Source of the DNA: Galbitalea sp036491035
GTDB lineage: Bacteria > Actinomycetota > Actinomycetes > Actinomycetales > Microbacteriaceae
NCBI GenBank assembly: GCA_036491035.1
Contig: DASXCU010000012.1
Location: 1-32,293 of the forward strand
Length of the DNA: 32,293 nt
Direction: 5' to 3'
Below are positions 31,321-32,293 of the stretch, piece after piece; position 1 is the first letter of the stretch; every line of letters begins with the position of its first letter. The translations under genes and the position numbers were made by a program. The notes under the pieces were generated by a model. That model was not told where the DNA came from and made no database searches. It was given only the letters and a program-made list of their open reading frames with translations.

Positions 31321-32293
31321 CCGCGTGTCGTAGACATCGACGGCCCAGAAGTTCTTAGCCGGCGGGTCGGGGTCGACGTGCAGCCGGTAGGTCTTGGAGC
31401 CGTCGAGCACTTCGCCGTTGGCGTCCTGAACGGTGTACGCGTAAGCCGATCCTGCGCCGACCTGCGCATGGGCCATCGCGGGGGTGATGACAGTCGCGAT
31501 GTAGTGAAACTGGGTGCGAGCGTCCAGCAACCGCGCGCCGTTACGCAGGAACTCGTAGCTGTCGCCGACGAACGCGTTCTTCCATGAGCCATACAGCGAC
31601 GCCTCAGGATCCCGAGGGGCATACGCGATCACACGCGCCATCCCAGCACCAATCTGCGCGGCCTGCTCCAGGATCGTGCGCATTCGGTCGTCGGGCGCGA
31701 ACGTCTGGCCATTGACGATGCCGATGCTCGCCAGCTGGCCGGCCCGCTCGGCGTCGAGCGCTTCGACCGGCTCTTCTTGCACGATCTCGTTGACCTCCTC
31801 ATAGAACGAGAAGTCGTTGGCATGCACGGTGTTGAACACGACCTCGGCGACGTTGATGAACTCGTTGGGCTTCGGGCTCGCGCCCTCGCTGAGCGGGTAG
31901 ATCTTGGTCTGCTTCATCGCCGGGACGCCGCCCAGCGCCCGCAGGACCGCCCAGTCGGTGAACGTCGGCGGCCGGTAGACGAAATAGCCGTCCGGAACCT
32001 CGCCGTCATAGCCCGGGGGCAGGAAGAGGTACTTGCCGCGCTGGCCCTTGTCCGGGCCGGCGATCCCCATGTCGGCCACGTAGCGAAACCAGAAGTCGTC
32101 AACCACACACAATGACTGCGGCGGCGCCTCGATCACCGTCGGTCCCCACGCCCGCAGATCGAGCACCGTCGTGCCGTACGTGGTCTCCGTGTTCGGCGTC
32201 AGAAACAGTGACCGCGAGTTCGCTCGCGGCTCGGTAAATCCGATCACCCGTGGGGAGACGACCCCGGCCGACCGAAGACCCCGGCGCATCGCC
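31285..32293 (-). CDS. DUF1254/DUF1214-type protein, truncated at 3' end and running off window
   Basis: About 335 residues visible; the frame is open to the right edge, so the N-terminus may lie outside. Family-like blocks are FLTPNTETTYGTTVLDLRAWGP, a GYFVYRPPTFTDWAVLRAL region, and the DUF1214 segment GSKTYRLHVDPDPPAKNFWAVDVYDT. Directly after VYDTRL, where homologues go on for tens of residues, the frame enters luciferase-like remnant sequence and stops (AAARPVRVN). The C-terminal end of the DUF1214 beta-domain is therefore missing. Function of the family is unknown. It may be a decaying gene. Confidence 0.75.
   Translation of the reverse strand, partial: AMRRGLRSAGVVSPRVIGFTEPRANSRSLFLTPNTETTYGTTVLDLRAWGPTVIEAPPQSLCVVDDFWFRYVADMGIAGPDKGQRGKYLFLPPGYDGEVPDGYFVYRPPTFTDWAVLRALGGVPAMKQTKIYPLSEGASPKPNEFINVAEVVFNTVHANDFSFYEEVNEIVQEEPVEALDAERAGQLASIGIVNGQTFAPDDRMRTILEQAAQIGAGMARVIAYAPRDPEASLYGSWKNAFVGDSYEFLRNGARLLDARTQFHYIATVITPAMAHAQVGAGSAYAYTVQDANGEVLDGSKTYRLHVDPDPPAKNFWAVDVYDTRLQAAARPVRVN

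Noticed and set aside
31321..31622. Upstream part of the frame containing the luciferase-like remnant
   Set aside because: Reads the DUF1254-type gene out of frame; no luciferase-like residues before KLLLDQF.

Overview
The window is high-GC DNA with tightly packed genes, ATGA/TGATG stop-start overlaps, frequent GTG starts and TANNNT-type -10 boxes, some placed as for leaderless mRNAs. With F420-type luciferase-like enzymes, a [3Fe-4S] ferredoxin/P450 pair, cyclase-ATPase signalling proteins and Ltp2-type thiolase/DUF35 genes, this points to an actinobacterium (Mycobacteriales- or Thermoleophilia-like; I cannot place it more finely). No rRNA, tRNA, CRISPR array, insertion sequence or prophage was seen.

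Left two thirds (about 0.5-22.3 kb): a catabolic island. On the minus strand, from a divergent promoter near 4.86 kb: a tandem metallo-beta-lactamase-fold protein, a canonical Amidohydro_2 protein, a Rieske ferredoxin and a second Amidohydro_2 protein that has lost its metal ligands. On the plus strand: luciferase-like monooxygenase and cyclase-family hydrolase; then P450, 3-hydroxyisobutyrate-dehydrogenase-like enzyme and MaoC hydratase; then PaaK-type CoA ligase, HpaB-type flavin enzyme, thiolase-like protein and DUF35 protein. On the minus strand: cupin, then a DapA-family lyase with another degenerate amidohydrolase. On the plus strand: aldehyde dehydrogenase, [3Fe-4S] ferredoxin, P450 and a truncated dehydrogenase; then an SDR and a second aldehyde dehydrogenase. 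The gene set fits activation of a carboxylic acid (probably aromatic or alicyclic) to a CoA ester, hydroxylation, hydration/dehydrogenation, retro-aldol or thiolytic C-C cleavage, aldehyde oxidation, and ring opening or decarboxylation by the hydrolases. The substrate cannot be named from sequence alone.

The island is tied together by a repeated palindromic operator, CCTACCG-N2 or N6-CGGTAGG, found seven times and only at promoter regions (4871, 4927, 7020, 9700, 16204, 16667, 19935). In the clearest cases it fills the spacer between -35 and -10 boxes. A partial TetR-family gene lies at the left edge and is a candidate regulator. I regard this regulon, with its paired intact and degenerate amidohydrolases, as the most interesting content of the window.

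Right third (22.3-32.3 kb): no copies of that operator and a different gene mix: a BBE-type FAD oxidoreductase, a cyclase-ATPase-TPR signalling protein whose cyclase domain lacks a catalytic residue, a Xi-class (ECM4/YqjG-like) GST, a possible small membrane protein, a universal stress protein, an alpha/beta-hydrolase-adenylate cyclase fusion, and a scar where a 5'-truncated luciferase-like gene abuts a 3'-truncated DUF1254-type gene that runs off the right edge.
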